Source: Cupidesulfovibrio sp000226255
GTDB lineage: Bacteria > Desulfobacterota > Desulfovibrionia > Desulfovibrionales > Desulfovibrionaceae
Direction of reading: 5' to 3'
Length of the DNA stretch: 64,000 bases
Assembly: GCF_003402415.2 (NCBI RefSeq)
Contig: NZ_AP036014.1
Span: 62,001 to 126,000, forward strand
The stretch's first letter is position 1; each line of letters opens with the position of its first letter. The notes under the pieces were generated by a model that was not told the DNA's origin, did no database searches, and saw only the letters and a program-made list of their open reading frames with translations. The position numbers and the translations under genes were made by a program. Positions 16,564 through 26,609 of the stretch are shown one piece after another.

Positions 16564-16691
16564 CGCGCTGCGTTCTTTCGCTCTCCGGCTGCGTCAGATT
16601 CGTTTTTTACTCCGGTCACGTACGACAAAAGTACGCTCCCTTCGTAAACAAACGAATCTTCCTTGCCGGAGAACGAAATTTCCGCAGCGCG
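16564..16691. repeat. 128-nt long palindromic hairpin element
   Basis: Nested inverted repeats span the whole stretch: CGCGCTGCG (16564-16572) with CGCAGCGCG (16683-16691); TCTCCGG (16582-16588) with CCGGAGA (16666-16672); AGATTCGTTT (16596-16605) with AAACGAATCT (16650-16659); TTTAC (16606-16610) with GTAAA (16644-16648); CGTAC (16619-16623) with GTACG (16631-16635). It starts six bases after pyrD. It has no ORF. A non-autonomous mobile repeat or a structured RNA both fit. Confidence 0.75.
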
Positions 16692-16719
16692 AGCTGGTGT
16701 GAATCCCTGTTCAAAAGAA

Positions 16720-16753
16720 ACGGCACGGCTGTAATACACCGTGCCGTTCTATT
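16720..16753 (+). terminator. Intrinsic terminator downstream of pyrD
   Basis: Perfect 9-bp stem ACGGCACGG / CCGTGCCGT, 10-base loop, then TCTATT. It lies beyond the long hairpin, so the pyrKD transcript would include that element. Confidence 0.6.
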
Positions 16754-16827
16754 GTGGGTTATCCGGGCGGAAGGTGCGGGTAATGTTCCCCTCTCTCGGT
16801 TCCTCGCGCAATGGACTGAAATTGAAC

Positions 16828-16862
16828 GGGCCGCGCACCATGCAGTGCGCGGCCCTTGTATT
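16828..16862. terminator. Terminator for putA, possibly bidirectional
   Basis: Perfect 11-bp stem GGGCCGCGCAC / GTGCGCGGCCC with a 6-base loop. On the minus strand it follows the putA stop by about 50 bases and is followed by GTTCAATTTC; on the plus strand by TTGTATT. Confidence 0.7.
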
Positions 16863-16903
16863 GTGGCTCGTCCTGGCACGTCGGCGTGACCGCCAGCGTC
16901 AGC

Positions 16904-19900
16904 CTACCCGATCCAGTCGTCGTCTTCCTCGATGGGGGCAAAGCCCCGGCGCATGGTGTTTTCGGTCACGCAGCGCGGGTCCATGAACTGCAGCAGGTAG
17001 TCGGGGCCGCCGGTCTTGGAGCCGACGCCGGACATCTTGAACCCGCCGAAGGGCTGGCGTTCCACCATGGCCCCGGTGGAGCCCCGGTTCAGGTACAGGT
17101 TGCCCACGCGGAAGTCGCGGCGGGCCTTGGCCAGGTTTTCGGGGCTGCGCGAGAACACGCCGCCGGTCAGGGCAAAGCGGGTGCCGTTGGCGATGGCCAG
17201 CGCCTCGTCAAAGCTGCCCGCGCGCATCACGGCCAGCACCGGGCCGAAGATTTCTTCCTGCGCAATCCGATGATGCGGCTTGATGCCTTCCACGATGGTC
17301 AGCGGCACGTAGCAGCCCTCTGCGGGGATGTCGGTGCGCTTCACCAGCACCTTGCCTTCCTGCTCGGCGATCTTGATGTATTCCAGGATGTTCTTCTGCA
17401 GCGACGCATCGGCCACAGGCCCCATGTAGTTGGCCGGGTCTTCCGACGGGCCGATCTTGATGGCCTGCGCCGCTTTCACCAGCCGCTCCACGAAGCGGTC
17501 GTAGATGGGGTCCAGCACGATGACCCGCGAGCAGGCCGAGCACTTCTGCCCCTGGAAGCCGAACGCGGAGTTCAGCACCTGCAGCACGGCCTCGTCGAGG
17601 TCGGCGTCGTCGTCGATGATGATGGCGTTCTTGCCGCCCATTTCGGCGATGACCCGCTTGCACTGCATCTGGCCGGGCTGCACTTTTGCCGCCTTTTCCT
17701 GAATGCGCAGGCCCACTTCCATGGAGCCGGTGAAGCAGATCATGCTCACCTGCGGGTGTTCCACCAGGTAGTCGCCCATGACCGAGCTGCGGCCCGGCAC
17801 GTAGTTGAACACGCCCTCGGGCAGGCCCGCCTCGCGGAAGATTTCCGTAAGGTTGTACCCGATGCGAGAGGCTATGGACGACGGCTTGAAGATCACCGGG
17901 TTGCCGGTGACGATGGCGGCGGCGGCCATGCCGATGGCGATGGCGAAGGGGAAGTTCCACGGCGCGATGACCGCGGCAATGCCCTTGGGCTGGTAGAACA
18001 GGTGGTTCAGTTCGCCGGGGGCGCGGCCCATGCGGCGCGGCGCGCCAAGGCGCAGCATTTCGTGGGCGTAGTAGTCCAGGAAATCGATGCCCTCGCCCAC
18101 GTCATGGAAGGCCTGGTCCCACTGCTTGCCCACTTCCAGCACCTGCCAGGCGGACAGCTCGAACATGCGGCGGCGGGCGATGTCCGCCGCGCGGTGCAGG
18201 AACATGGCCCGGTCGGCCGGGGATGTGTCGCGCCAGGCCGGGAAGGCCTTTTCGGCGGCCTCGATGGCGGCGTCCACTTCCGGCTTGCCGCCCTGGCAGA
18301 CCCTGGCGATGACTTCCGCCGGGCTCGCCGGGTTGGTGGAGGCGATGGTGTCCTCCGTGGTCACGTCCCTGCCGCCGATGAACAGTGGAATAACCCCGCC
18401 CGCCTTGCCGCGCACTTCCGCGATGGCGTTCACGAAGCCTTGGCGGTTGGCGGGCAGGGTCAGGTCCAGCATGCTTTCGTTGACGAACGGGGGCAGGCCG
18501 TCGGGGCTGGTCTGGGCCGACAGGGGCGGGCGCGGCGGCGGGGATGCGGCCAGTTCGCGCTCCAGGGTGGCCTGGGGGTTTTCCAGCAGCCGTTCCAGTT
18601 CCGCGCCGTCCACGAAGCTCTGGCGCAGGAAGGATTCGTTGGCGGTGTTTTCCAGCAGGCGGCGCACCAGGTAGGCCATGCCGGGAATCAGTTCGCCATA
18701 GGGGCAGTACAGGCGCACGCGCCCGGCCACGTTCTTCAGCCCCTTTCGTACCGGCTCGGCCATGCCGTACAGCACCTGGAATTCGTAGCGGTGGGCGGGC
18801 ACGTTCAGCGCGCGGGCCGTTTCCATCACCGTGGCGATGGTGCGCACGTTGTGCGAGGCGCAGGCGAAGTAGACGAGGTCGTGGTTTTCAAGAATGCGGC
18901 GGGCCAGCTTTTCGTAGCAGATGTCCGATTCCGGCTTGCGGGTCCATACGGGAATTTCCCAGCCGTTCTGCTTGGCCATCACCGTTTCGTAGTCCCAGTA
19001 CGCGCCCTTCACCAGGCGGATGCCGAAGGGCAGCTTTTCGGCACGGCCCCAGGCCAGCAGGTCGTCCAGGTCGTGTTCGGTGCAGCGCAGGTAGGCCTGC
19101 AGCACGATGGACAGGTGCGGGTAGTCGCGGAATTCGGGCATGGTGCGCAGCCGCTTGAACAGTTCCAGCGTCATTTCGCGGTACTTCAGCTGCTCCATGT
19201 CGATGCACAGAAAGCCGCCCATCTCCACGATCTTGCGGTAGATGGGCACCAGGCGCGACAGCATGCCCCGCACGGATCCTTCCACGTCGCCGGGCTTGGC
19301 CTGCGAGTAGAGGGCGGAAGGCTTGATGGACACGTTCACCTTGGGGGTGTGGCCCCAGTCCTGCCCGGAATCCGGACCGGTGGTGCTGCCGGTGGAATCG
19401 GCCAGGGGAGCCCACTTGGCGTGCTCCTTGGCGATGGCGTCCAGCACCTCCAGGTAGCCGTTGGCGTAGGCGTCGGCCTCTTCTTCGCTCACCGTGGCCT
19501 CGCCCAGCAGGTCCACGGTGAAGGCAAAGCCTTCCTTGCGCAGCTTGGCCAGCCCCTTGATGGCTTCCTTGGTGTTTTCGCCGATGATGAAGGTGCGGGC
19601 CATGCCCTCGATGTTGGACCGGATGAACTTGCCCATGAGCATGCCGGTGAAGGCCCCGCCGAAACCGGCCGCGCCCGCGCCCCACTTGAGCACGGGGGGC
19701 ACGTCCGCCCCGTCGGCGGAAAAGTATTCGCGGATGTGGCGGGTGAGCGCCTCGGAGGTGTTCAGGTAGGGCAAAACGTCCACGAAGCGGAACAGTTGGA
19801 CCTTGAAGCCCTCGTTCTGCATGGCCCAGTCCATGACCTTGCCTGTCCAGAAGCCCTTGTTGAAAATGGACGGGGCTTCGCCGCTGATGCTCTTGAAGAA

Positions 19901-19945
19901 TTCCTTGCCGCGCTCGACGATGCGCGCATCAAGATGCTGTTCCAT
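16904..19945 (-). CDS. putA: Bifunctional proline dehydrogenase / P5C dehydrogenase
   Basis: Oxidises proline to glutamate in two steps, with FAD in the N-terminal half and NAD+ in the C-terminal half. The start at 19945 has AGGAGG upstream; the frame stays open 105 codons further but has no other good site. 1013 residues. Proline dehydrogenase domain: RLVKGAYWDYE, YEFQVLYGMAE, YCPYGE near the FAD site. Aldehyde dehydrogenase domain: FTGSMEVGLRIQ, IAEMGGKNAIIIDDDADLDEA with the general-base Glu, and GFQGQKCSACSRVIV with the nucleophilic Cys. There is no ribbon-helix-helix domain, so unlike E. coli PutA it should not autoregulate. It ends in a strong terminator. It supplies glutamate carbon and reducing power, matching the nearby ald and amino-acid transport genes. 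Confidence 0.96.
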   Translation of the reverse strand: MEQHLDARIVERGKEFFKSISGEAPSIFNKGFWTGKVMDWAMQNEGFKVQLFRFVDVLPYLNTSEALTRHIREYFSADGADVPPVLKWGAGAAGFGGAFTGMLMGKFIRSNIEGMARTFIIGENTKEAIKGLAKLRKEGFAFTVDLLGEATVSEEEADAYANGYLEVLDAIAKEHAKWAPLADSTGSTTGPDSGQDWGHTPKVNVSIKPSALYSQAKPGDVEGSVRGMLSRLVPIYRKIVEMGGFLCIDMEQLKYREMTLELFKRLRTMPEFRDYPHLSIVLQAYLRCTEHDLDDLLAWGRAEKLPFGIRLVKGAYWDYETVMAKQNGWEIPVWTRKPESDICYEKLARRILENHDLVYFACASHNVRTIATVMETARALNVPAHRYEFQVLYGMAEPVRKGLKNVAGRVRLYCPYGELIPGMAYLVRRLLENTANESFLRQSFVDGAELERLLENPQATLERELAASPPPRPPLSAQTSPDGLPPFVNESMLDLTLPANRQGFVNAIAEVRGKAGGVIPLFIGGRDVTTEDTIASTNPASPAEVIARVCQGGKPEVDAAIEAAEKAFPAWRDTSPADRAMFLHRAADIARRRMFELSAWQVLEVGKQWDQAFHDVGEGIDFLDYYAHEMLRLGAPRRMGRAPGELNHLFYQPKGIAAVIAPWNFPFAIAIGMAAAAIVTGNPVIFKPSSIASRIGYNLTEIFREAGLPEGVFNYVPGRSSVMGDYLVEHPQVSMICFTGSMEVGLRIQEKAAKVQPGQMQCKRVIAEMGGKNAIIIDDDADLDEAVLQVLNSAFGFQGQKCSACSRVIVLDPIYDRFVERLVKAAQAIKIGPSEDPANYMGPVADASLQKNILEYIKIAEQEGKVLVKRTDIPAEGCYVPLTIVEGIKPHHRIAQEEIFGPVLAVMRAGSFDEALAIANGTRFALTGGVFSRSPENLAKARRDFRVGNLYLNRGSTGAMVERQPFGGFKMSGVGSKTGGPDYLLQFMDPRCVTENTMRRGFAPIEEDDDWIG

Positions 19946-20414
19946 GCGGTTCCTCCTGGGCGTCGCGCGGGTGTGGTCCCGGCGGGTGTGGTGTGGGTGC
20001 GGGTCGTGCGGTGTGGTGAGAAAGGCTCCTGCTGTGTCGCGCGGCGGCGGGGCGGGCGGTCCGCTCCTGGTGCCGTCGTGAGGCATGATTTTTCGATATT
20101 CGGAACGGTTGTAGGCGCTGGGGTGCCAGAAATCAACCCCGCGCGGGGTCGGAGCGGAGCGGTCGCTCTTGCGTCCAGATGGGCCGGGGGCTGGCGGGCG
20201 GCGGGCGGTGCGCGGAAGGAACAAAGGGACAAGGGACGGGGGGCACGCGGACGGGGGCAAGGCTGGGGCGCGGAACCGACAAGGGCCGCCGACATCGTGC
20301 GATGTCGGCGGCCCTGCGTTTCGGTCATGCAGCCGGTGGGCTGGCGGGGCGCGAGGTGGGAAGTCCTCGTGAAGGCAGCGCGGGTGCGCCCCGGGGAATC
20401 ATCTCGTGGTCAGG
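19946..20414. other. Intergenic region between zraP and putA
   Basis: Contains the putA promoter and the zraP terminator (20283-20314). No sigma-54 element or convincing -35/-10 for putA stands out, and no gene is seen. Confidence 0.5.
20283..20318 (-). terminator. Intrinsic terminator downstream of zraP
   Basis: Perfect 14-bp stem GGGCCGCCGACATC / GATGTCGGCGGCCC with a GTGC loop, about 100 bases after the zraP stop; TTGTCGGTT follows on the minus strand. Confidence 0.75.
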
Positions 20415-20954
20415 CTACTGGTTGGCCGGGGCCTGGCCGCCATGCATGGGGCCGTGGCCCTGGCCCTGGCCGCCCATCATGCCGCCGCCTTGGCCCTGGC
20501 CGCCCATCATGCCCATGCCGCCCATGCCCATGCCGCCCATGCCCATGTGGCCCATGCGGCCGTAGCCGGGGTTCACGCCCACTTCCTTTTCAAGCCGGGT
20601 GTCGAGGGCGGTGTATTCGCCGCGAATCTGGGTGCGCAGGTCGGCCAGTTCGTTGCTCAGCTTGGAAATGGTTTCCGGCTTGGTGTTGGGGTTGCCGGAC
20701 AGGGCGTTCAGTTCGGTGTGCTTGGCCCAGGCCTTGTCCTTCAGCGGCTGGATGCGGGCGTCCGCTTCCTTGTAGATGGCGTCGTACTTGGCCTGCTTTT
20801 CCGGGGTCAGGGCGTTGTATACCGCGCCGGTGGCGCAGCCGCCGCCCATGCCCATGCCGCCGCCCATGCGGGCGAAGGCGCTGTCGGTGACGCCGGTGAA
20901 GGCGAGCAGGCCCGCAAGGGCCACCGTGCCGAGAACGAGATGCTTGGTCTTCAT
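20415..20954 (-). CDS. zraP: Periplasmic metal-stress chaperone, ZraP family
   Basis: Secreted metal-binding chaperone of the ZraP/CpxP/Spy group. The ATG at 20954 has AGGAG upstream and opens a signal peptide (MKTKHLVLGTVALAGLLAF, cleavage near AFA). The mature helical part (YNALTPEKQAKYDAIYKEAD onward) is typical of ZraP. The last 40 residues are a Met/Gly/His/Gln-rich tail with repeats of MGMGG and MMGGQGQG. The protein is 179 residues. It diverges from zraSR, the same arrangement as the E. coli zinc-responsive system, and has a consensus sigma-54 promoter, so ZraR should switch it on. The Met-rich tail raises the possibility that copper or silver is also bound. Confidence 0.85.
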   Translation of the reverse strand: MKTKHLVLGTVALAGLLAFTGVTDSAFARMGGGMGMGGGCATGAVYNALTPEKQAKYDAIYKEADARIQPLKDKAWAKHTELNALSGNPNTKPETISKLSNELADLRTQIRGEYTALDTRLEKEVGVNPGYGRMGHMGMGGMGMGGMGMMGGQGQGGGMMGGQGQGHGPMHGGQAPANQ

Positions 20955-21053
20955 GATGTCTGCTCCTGTCGATGGGGTTGATTCGTTGCCGCCCCGCCGC
21001 GGCGTCTGCGCGCATCCGCAGTGGATGGCGTGGCCGTGAACTGTGTGCGGGGC

Positions 21054-21069
21054 TGGTGCGCTTGTTGCT
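21054..21069 (+). promoter_or_regulatory. Weak sigma-54 promoter candidate toward zraSR
   Basis: TGGTGCGCTTGTTGCT keeps the GG and GC with correct spacing but lacks the central CA of the -24 element. Its start site would overlap the zraP promoter head-on and lie about 225 bases before zraS, so it may not be used. Confidence 0.25.
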
Positions 21070-21081
21070 TCACCTGGTATG

Positions 21082-21097
21082 AGCAACCGGCGTGCCA
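21082..21097 (-). promoter_or_regulatory. Sigma-54 promoter of zraP
   Basis: Read on the minus strand, TGGCACGCCGGTTGCT is an exact match to the -24/-12 consensus (TGGCACG, four bases, TTGCW). Transcription would begin near 21071, about 117 bases before the zraP ATG. ZraR, encoded next door, is the obvious activator. Confidence 0.8.
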
Positions 21098-21145
21098 AGT
21101 GCATGCGCTTTGATTTAACATGCTGCAACTGCTAGTGTAATTTTG

Positions 21146-21184
21146 CTTGTGATCGCGCGGGCCACTTCCGGTTTCTCTCACAAG
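21146..21184. promoter_or_regulatory. Candidate enhancer (ZraR binding) inverted repeat
   Basis: CTTGTGA (21146-21152) and TCACAAG (21178-21184) form perfect arms about 50-90 bases upstream of the zraP -24 element, a normal distance for an enhancer-binding protein. Confidence 0.35.
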
Positions 21185-21196
21185 GCCCGGTCAGAT

Positions 21197-21211
21197 GTAT
21201 AAAAACTATAC
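21197..21211. promoter_or_regulatory. Palindrome over a possible zraSR -10 element
   Basis: GTATA-aaaac-TATAC is a perfect inverted repeat that includes TATAAA, about 100 bases before zraS. It may be a sigma-70 -10 region, an operator, or both. Confidence 0.3.
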
Positions 21212-21307
21212 GGTGCGCCGCCGTTGGCGTATGAAAATCGAACAGGTGTCGCGGAATCGACCACCCCGCCCGACAGTGGGCGGCGAACACCCGTGAGGAA
21301 TATCCCC

Positions 21308-23700
21308 ATGCCCAAGGACAACGCGGCCAGCGCGCCGCACGCAGCGAACGAAGCAGCATCCCGCTCGTCGGGCGCATCGGGCCGGGCGGGGCTGTTCGCC
21401 CCGTCCGGCTCGTCCGGCCTCTCTGGCCCCCCTGACGGTGACGGTGGTAACGGGCGACTGCCCTCGCCGTGGCTGATCATCTGGTCCACCGTGGCGCTGG
21501 CGCTGGTGGTGGCCGTGCTGGCCGTGCTGAACCACGACGGCGAACAGGAGGCCATGCGGCGCATCCTTTCGGAAAAGGGGGCCTCGCTCATCCGGGCCTT
21601 CGAGGCCGGGGCGCGCACCGGCATGCGCGGCCGGGCCGGGGGCGACCTGCGCTTGCAGGTGTTGCTGGAGGAAATGGCCGACCAGCCGGACATCCATTTC
21701 ATCGCCGTCACCGACAGGCAGGGCGTGGTGCTGGCCCACAGCGATCCGGAATGGATCGGCCGCCCCCTGGCAGACCCGGAAACCATGGCCGCCCTGGCCG
21801 TGCCTGCGCCGCCGCACCGCAGGCGGGATGGCGGGCTGGACAATGGTCAGAACGGGCTGCCGGACGGGGACGCGTCGGGCAGGCGCGAGGCTCCCGACCG
21901 TGCCCCAGACCGTGCCCCAGACCGTGCCCCAGACCGTGCCCCAGACCGTGCCCCAGACCGTGCCCCAGACCGTGCTCCAGACCGCGAAGGGCAGCAGCCG
22001 CGCGACGAGGTGGGCTGGCGGCTCATGGACGCGGGCGGCGAGCGGGCCTTTCTGGTGTATCGCACCTTCATTCCCCTGCGGCGCACCGTGCGGTCCGTGG
22101 GCATGGGGGGCATGGGCGGGCACATGATGGGCCACGGCCAGGGCGATGCGGAACATAACGGCATGGCGTGGGGATCCCTGCCCGGCTGGCTGCGCCGCGA
22201 GATGGAAGCGGACATGCGGGCCGAGCGCGACGCCCCGCCGCCCGTGATCATCGTGGCGCTGGATACCGCGCCCTTCGATGCCGCCCGCGCGGCGGACCGG
22301 CGGCACACCCTGGTCATGCTTTCCATCCTGGCCCTGCTGGGCGCGGCCGGGGCGCTTTCGCTGCTGTGGGCGCGCCACGCCCGCGCCTCGCGCAGGCTGG
22401 TGCGGCAGGCCCAGTCCTTTGCCCTGCACGTGGTCACCAGCCTGCCGGACGGACTGGTGGTGCTGGACGGCGCGGGCCGGGTGGCCACCTGCAACGCGGC
22501 GGCGCGCGACCTGTTGCGCCTGGGCGATTCCGTGCCCGCCGGGGCCGCGCCGACAAGCGTGCTGCCCCCGCCGCTGGCGGAACTGGCCGGACAATTGACC
22601 GGCGGCGCAACGCAGGACGGCGAGGACGCCCGACCCCGCTTCGGCGAGGAAGTGACCCTGGACTGCCCCGTGGCGGGCGGGCCGCCCGTGCCCATGAGCG
22701 TGCGCGGGGTGCGCATCGCCACCGGCGGGGGCGACGCCGACGCCGGGGCCATCCTGGTCCTGCGCGACCTGCGCGAGGTGCGCAGGCTGCAGGACGAGGT
22801 GCGCCGCCGCGAGAAGCTGGCCGCCATCGGCAGCCTGGCCGCCGGGGTGGCCCACGAACTGCGCAACCCGCTCAGTTCCATCAAGGGCTACGCCACCTAT
22901 TTCGGCAGCCGCTTCGCCGAGGGCAGCGAAGACCGCGAGGCCGCGCGGGTGATGGTGCAGGAGGTGGAACGGCTGAACCGGGTCATCTCCGACCTCATCG
23001 GGCTGGCCCGGCCGTCGGACATCGCCCCCCGCCCCGTGGACGCCGGATTTCTGGTGCGCCACGTGCTGCGGCTGGTGCGGCAGGACGCCGCCCACCGGGG
23101 CGTGACCGTGCGCGTGGAGCCCGACGGAATGGACGGGCCTGACAGTGTGACCGGGGTGGTCGGGGCGGGGCCTCAGGGCGGCGTGCCGCGAGACCTGCCG
23201 CAGAGCGGCGTGCCGCGAGCCCTGTTGGACCCGGACCGCTTCTCGCAGGCGCTGCTGAACGTGTTCCTGAACGCGCTGGAGGCCATGCCCCACGGCGGCG
23301 AGCTTGCCGTGCGCCTGGCCGCCGCGCCGGGCAACCGCATTGCGGTTTCGGTGCGCGACACGGGCTCCGGCATCGCGCCGAAGCACCTGGCCACCATCTT
23401 CGACCCGTATTTCACCACCAAAAGCCAGGGCACGGGCCTTGGCCTCGCCATCGTGCACAAGATCGTGGAGGCTCACGGCGGCGAGGTGTCGCTGCGTTCC
23501 ATCCCCGGCCAGGGCACGGAGGTCACCTTCCTGCTGCCCGCGGAGCCGAATGCGGCGGACATGCCGGGCACGCCGAACACGCCGGACACGCCAGCCGGGC
23601 GGATGGATGATGGAGCGTACGGGACCACCCCGGCCGCCGCTCCGGACGCATCCTGCGCTGCCCCCGACGGGCCAGACGCGCCCGCAAAGGACGAAACGCC

Positions 23701-23704
<4 letters not shown>
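21308..23704 (+). CDS. zraS: Membrane sensor kinase, ZraS type
   Basis: Sensor kinase that should phosphorylate ZraR. The start at 21308 (GAGGAA upstream) is preferred over an in-frame ATG at 21224. Order: disordered Ser/Gly-rich N-terminus, membrane segment (WLIIWSTVALALVVAVLAVL), periplasmic domain, second membrane segment (LVMLSILALLGAAGALSLLW), PAS-like region, His516 in LAAGVAHELRNPLSSIKGY, and an ATPase domain (LNVFLNALEAMP, DTGSGI, GTGLGLAIV). The periplasmic part has two oddities: eight APDR repeats (21890-21984), and a Met/His/Gly loop around residues 264-289 (MGGMGGHMMGHG) that resembles the ZraP tail. The stop overlaps the zraR ATG by four bases, so translation is coupled. At 798 residues it is much longer than E. 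coli ZraS (465). Confidence 0.88.
21890..21984 (+). repeat. 12-bp tandem repeat in the zraS periplasmic domain
   Basis: Eight units of GCCCCAGACCGT, the first and last slightly divergent, encode (Ala-Pro-Asp-Arg)x8. Six central copies are identical at DNA level, which points to recent slippage rather than selection on the protein alone. Confidence 0.9.
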
Positions 23705-25122
<1,418 letters not shown>

Positions 25123-25146
25123 GCGTCCGGAACGGGGACGCAAGAC

Positions 25147-25191
25147 GGCGGGCGGAACACGGCAGGTGCCGGTTCCGCCCGCCGCATTTTC
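25147..25191 (+). terminator. Intrinsic terminator of zraSR
   Basis: Perfect 12-bp stem GGCGGGCGGAAC / GTTCCGCCCGCC (13-base loop) followed by GCATTTTC, 25 bases after the zraR stop. Confidence 0.85.
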
Positions 25192-25238
25192 AGGGAGTGG
25201 GCGTGCAGGCGTTCTTCAGGGGCTGTTCCTTTTAGGAC

Positions 25239-25277
25239 GCCTCCGGCGGCCAAGGGGCTGCCGCCCCTTGGAACCCC
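25239..25277 (-). repeat. REP-like palindromic repeat, copy B
   Basis: Inverted copy of the 39-base element at 7554-7592, with the same flanks and stem (CCAAGGGGC / GCCCCTTGG) but different loop bases. It lies between the zraSR terminator and the convergent glycosyltransferase gene. Confidence 0.8.
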
Positions 25278-25317
25278 GTATTGGTTTTATTCATAACCAA
25301 CGGTAGCTGATTGTTCG

Positions 25318-26373
25318 TTACAGCCCGGCGCGGAGAAAAATCGCCTCGGCCCGCGCCGCGCCCATGCGGGCCACGAACAGTTCGCGCAGGGCGCGAATGT
25401 CGGCGGCGCGGGGAATGACCCCCCGGCTGAAGGGGGCCGCCCACGGCTCGCCGCGCAAGTGCGCCCGCGCCCAGGCCCGTACCTCGGACTCGAAGAAGGC
25501 CGGGTTGTCGCGCACGATGCGCGCCTTGGCCCTGCCGTCGTCGGCGCGGGCCGCCAGCGAATAGTTGGCGTCGTGGAACACGTAGTGCAGCAGCGGCTCC
25601 GCCACGCGCACCACCCCGAACCCGGCCATGGCCGCCTGCACCCAGAAGTCCCAGTCTTCGTACGCCGTTTCGGCGCGAAAGCCCCGGCTGGCCAGCCATA
25701 CCTCGCGCCGCACCAGCGAGGTGGTGTGGAACAGGTTCTGGGTGCGCAGCAGATCCGGGTGAAAGTTTGGCACCCGCACCACCCGCGAGCCCGTGGGCGA
25801 TTCCTCCACATAGTCGGTGCAGGCGATGTGCGGCCGCGCGGTTGTGGACGACGGGGTGCCGGTGGGCAGGTCGCCGGGGGCAAGGCCGTCCCCGGTCCCG
25901 GCGGCCAGCAGGGCGGCGTGGGCCAGGTCGCGCAGCGGGGTGGGCCCGGTCCCGATCACGTCCCGCCCGCGTGCGTCCGGCGTGGCGTCCGGCGTGGCGT
26001 TGGGCGCGGCGTCGGCGTGGCCGTCCGGTTCCGTCAGGGCCGCGTGGGTGCGCCGCAGAAAGTCCGGGGCCAGATAGTCGTCCGGGTCGCAGAACAACAG
26101 AAAGGAGGCACGCGCCGTTTCCGCCCCGGCGTTGCGCACCGGGCCGGGCCTGCCCACGCGCGGCAGGGCCAGCACCCGGAACGCCGCCCACGGGCCGTCG
26201 GCCTGCCAGCGGCGGGCGCGCTCGCGCGAATCGTCGCTGCTGGCGTCGTCCACGAAGACCACTTCCACCTCGTCGGCTGGAAAGGTCTGCGCGGCCAGCG
26301 CGCCGAAAAAGCGGTCGAGAAACCGGCCGTAGTTGTGGTTGGCCACCACCACGGAAATGCGCGGCGTGCGCAT
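25318..26373 (-). CDS. Family 2 glycosyltransferase
   Basis: Probable inverting GT-A fold sugar transferase of 351 residues. The start at 26373 is chosen because the fold begins at once (RISVVVANHNYGRFLDRFFGAL) and AGGGGGC precedes it. Seen: nucleotide-binding VEVVFVDDASSDDS, GPVRNAGAETARASFLLFCDPDDYL with the DXD-type metal site, and ETAYEDWDFWVQAAMAGFG near the acceptor side. A Pro/Asp/Thr-rich insert around residues 122-140 (NATPDATPDARG) is encoded by a 12-bp repeat. No signal peptide or membrane anchor. There are no other polysaccharide genes nearby, so the acceptor (LPS, flagellin or other) is unknown. Confidence 0.88.
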   Translation of the reverse strand: MRTPRISVVVANHNYGRFLDRFFGALAAQTFPADEVEVVFVDDASSDDSRERARRWQADGPWAAFRVLALPRVGRPGPVRNAGAETARASFLLFCDPDDYLAPDFLRRTHAALTEPDGHADAAPNATPDATPDARGRDVIGTGPTPLRDLAHAALLAAGTGDGLAPGDLPTGTPSSTTARPHIACTDYVEESPTGSRVVRVPNFHPDLLRTQNLFHTTSLVRREVWLASRGFRAETAYEDWDFWVQAAMAGFGVVRVAEPLLHYVFHDANYSLAARADDGRAKARIVRDNPAFFESEVRAWARAHLRGEPWAAPFSRGVIPRAADIRALRELFVARMGAARAEAIFLRAGL

Positions 26374-26609
26374 GGTGCTGCCCCCTGGCTGCTGCGTCGT
26401 CCTGGCCCGTGCGCGCGAGCAGGGTCGCCCTTTCTCGCGAAAGGGGAATGCGGCGTGCTGGCCGGGGAACGCCATGCCGCAAGACCCCGCACGTCGGGGT
26501 GCGGGCTGTGGCGCGTGGCGTCCGCTGTTCTTTTCGGCGCATCAAGGGGAAGGTTTAGCGCCCGGCGAAATGATGATGTACTGCCGGGGGGATGCGTGCC
26601 TGCGCTGGT

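Noticed and set aside
19946..20260. N-terminal extension of PutA by 105 residues
   Set aside because: Pro/Arg/His-rich frame without a ribosome-binding site; AGGAGG directly precedes the ATG at 19945, and there is no sign of the PutA DNA-binding domain in the extension.
16856..20890. A 1344-codon open frame on the plus strand opposite putA and zraP
   Set aside because: It is the antisense of two well-supported genes, has no ribosome-binding site or family resemblance, and arises from high third-position GC. The same holds for long antisense frames opposite the kinase (1441-4224), U32 (11397-14276), amt (31923-33785) and exporter genes.
21890..21984. CRISPR-like array
   Set aside because: The 12-bp units are directly adjacent with no spacers and are translated within zraS.
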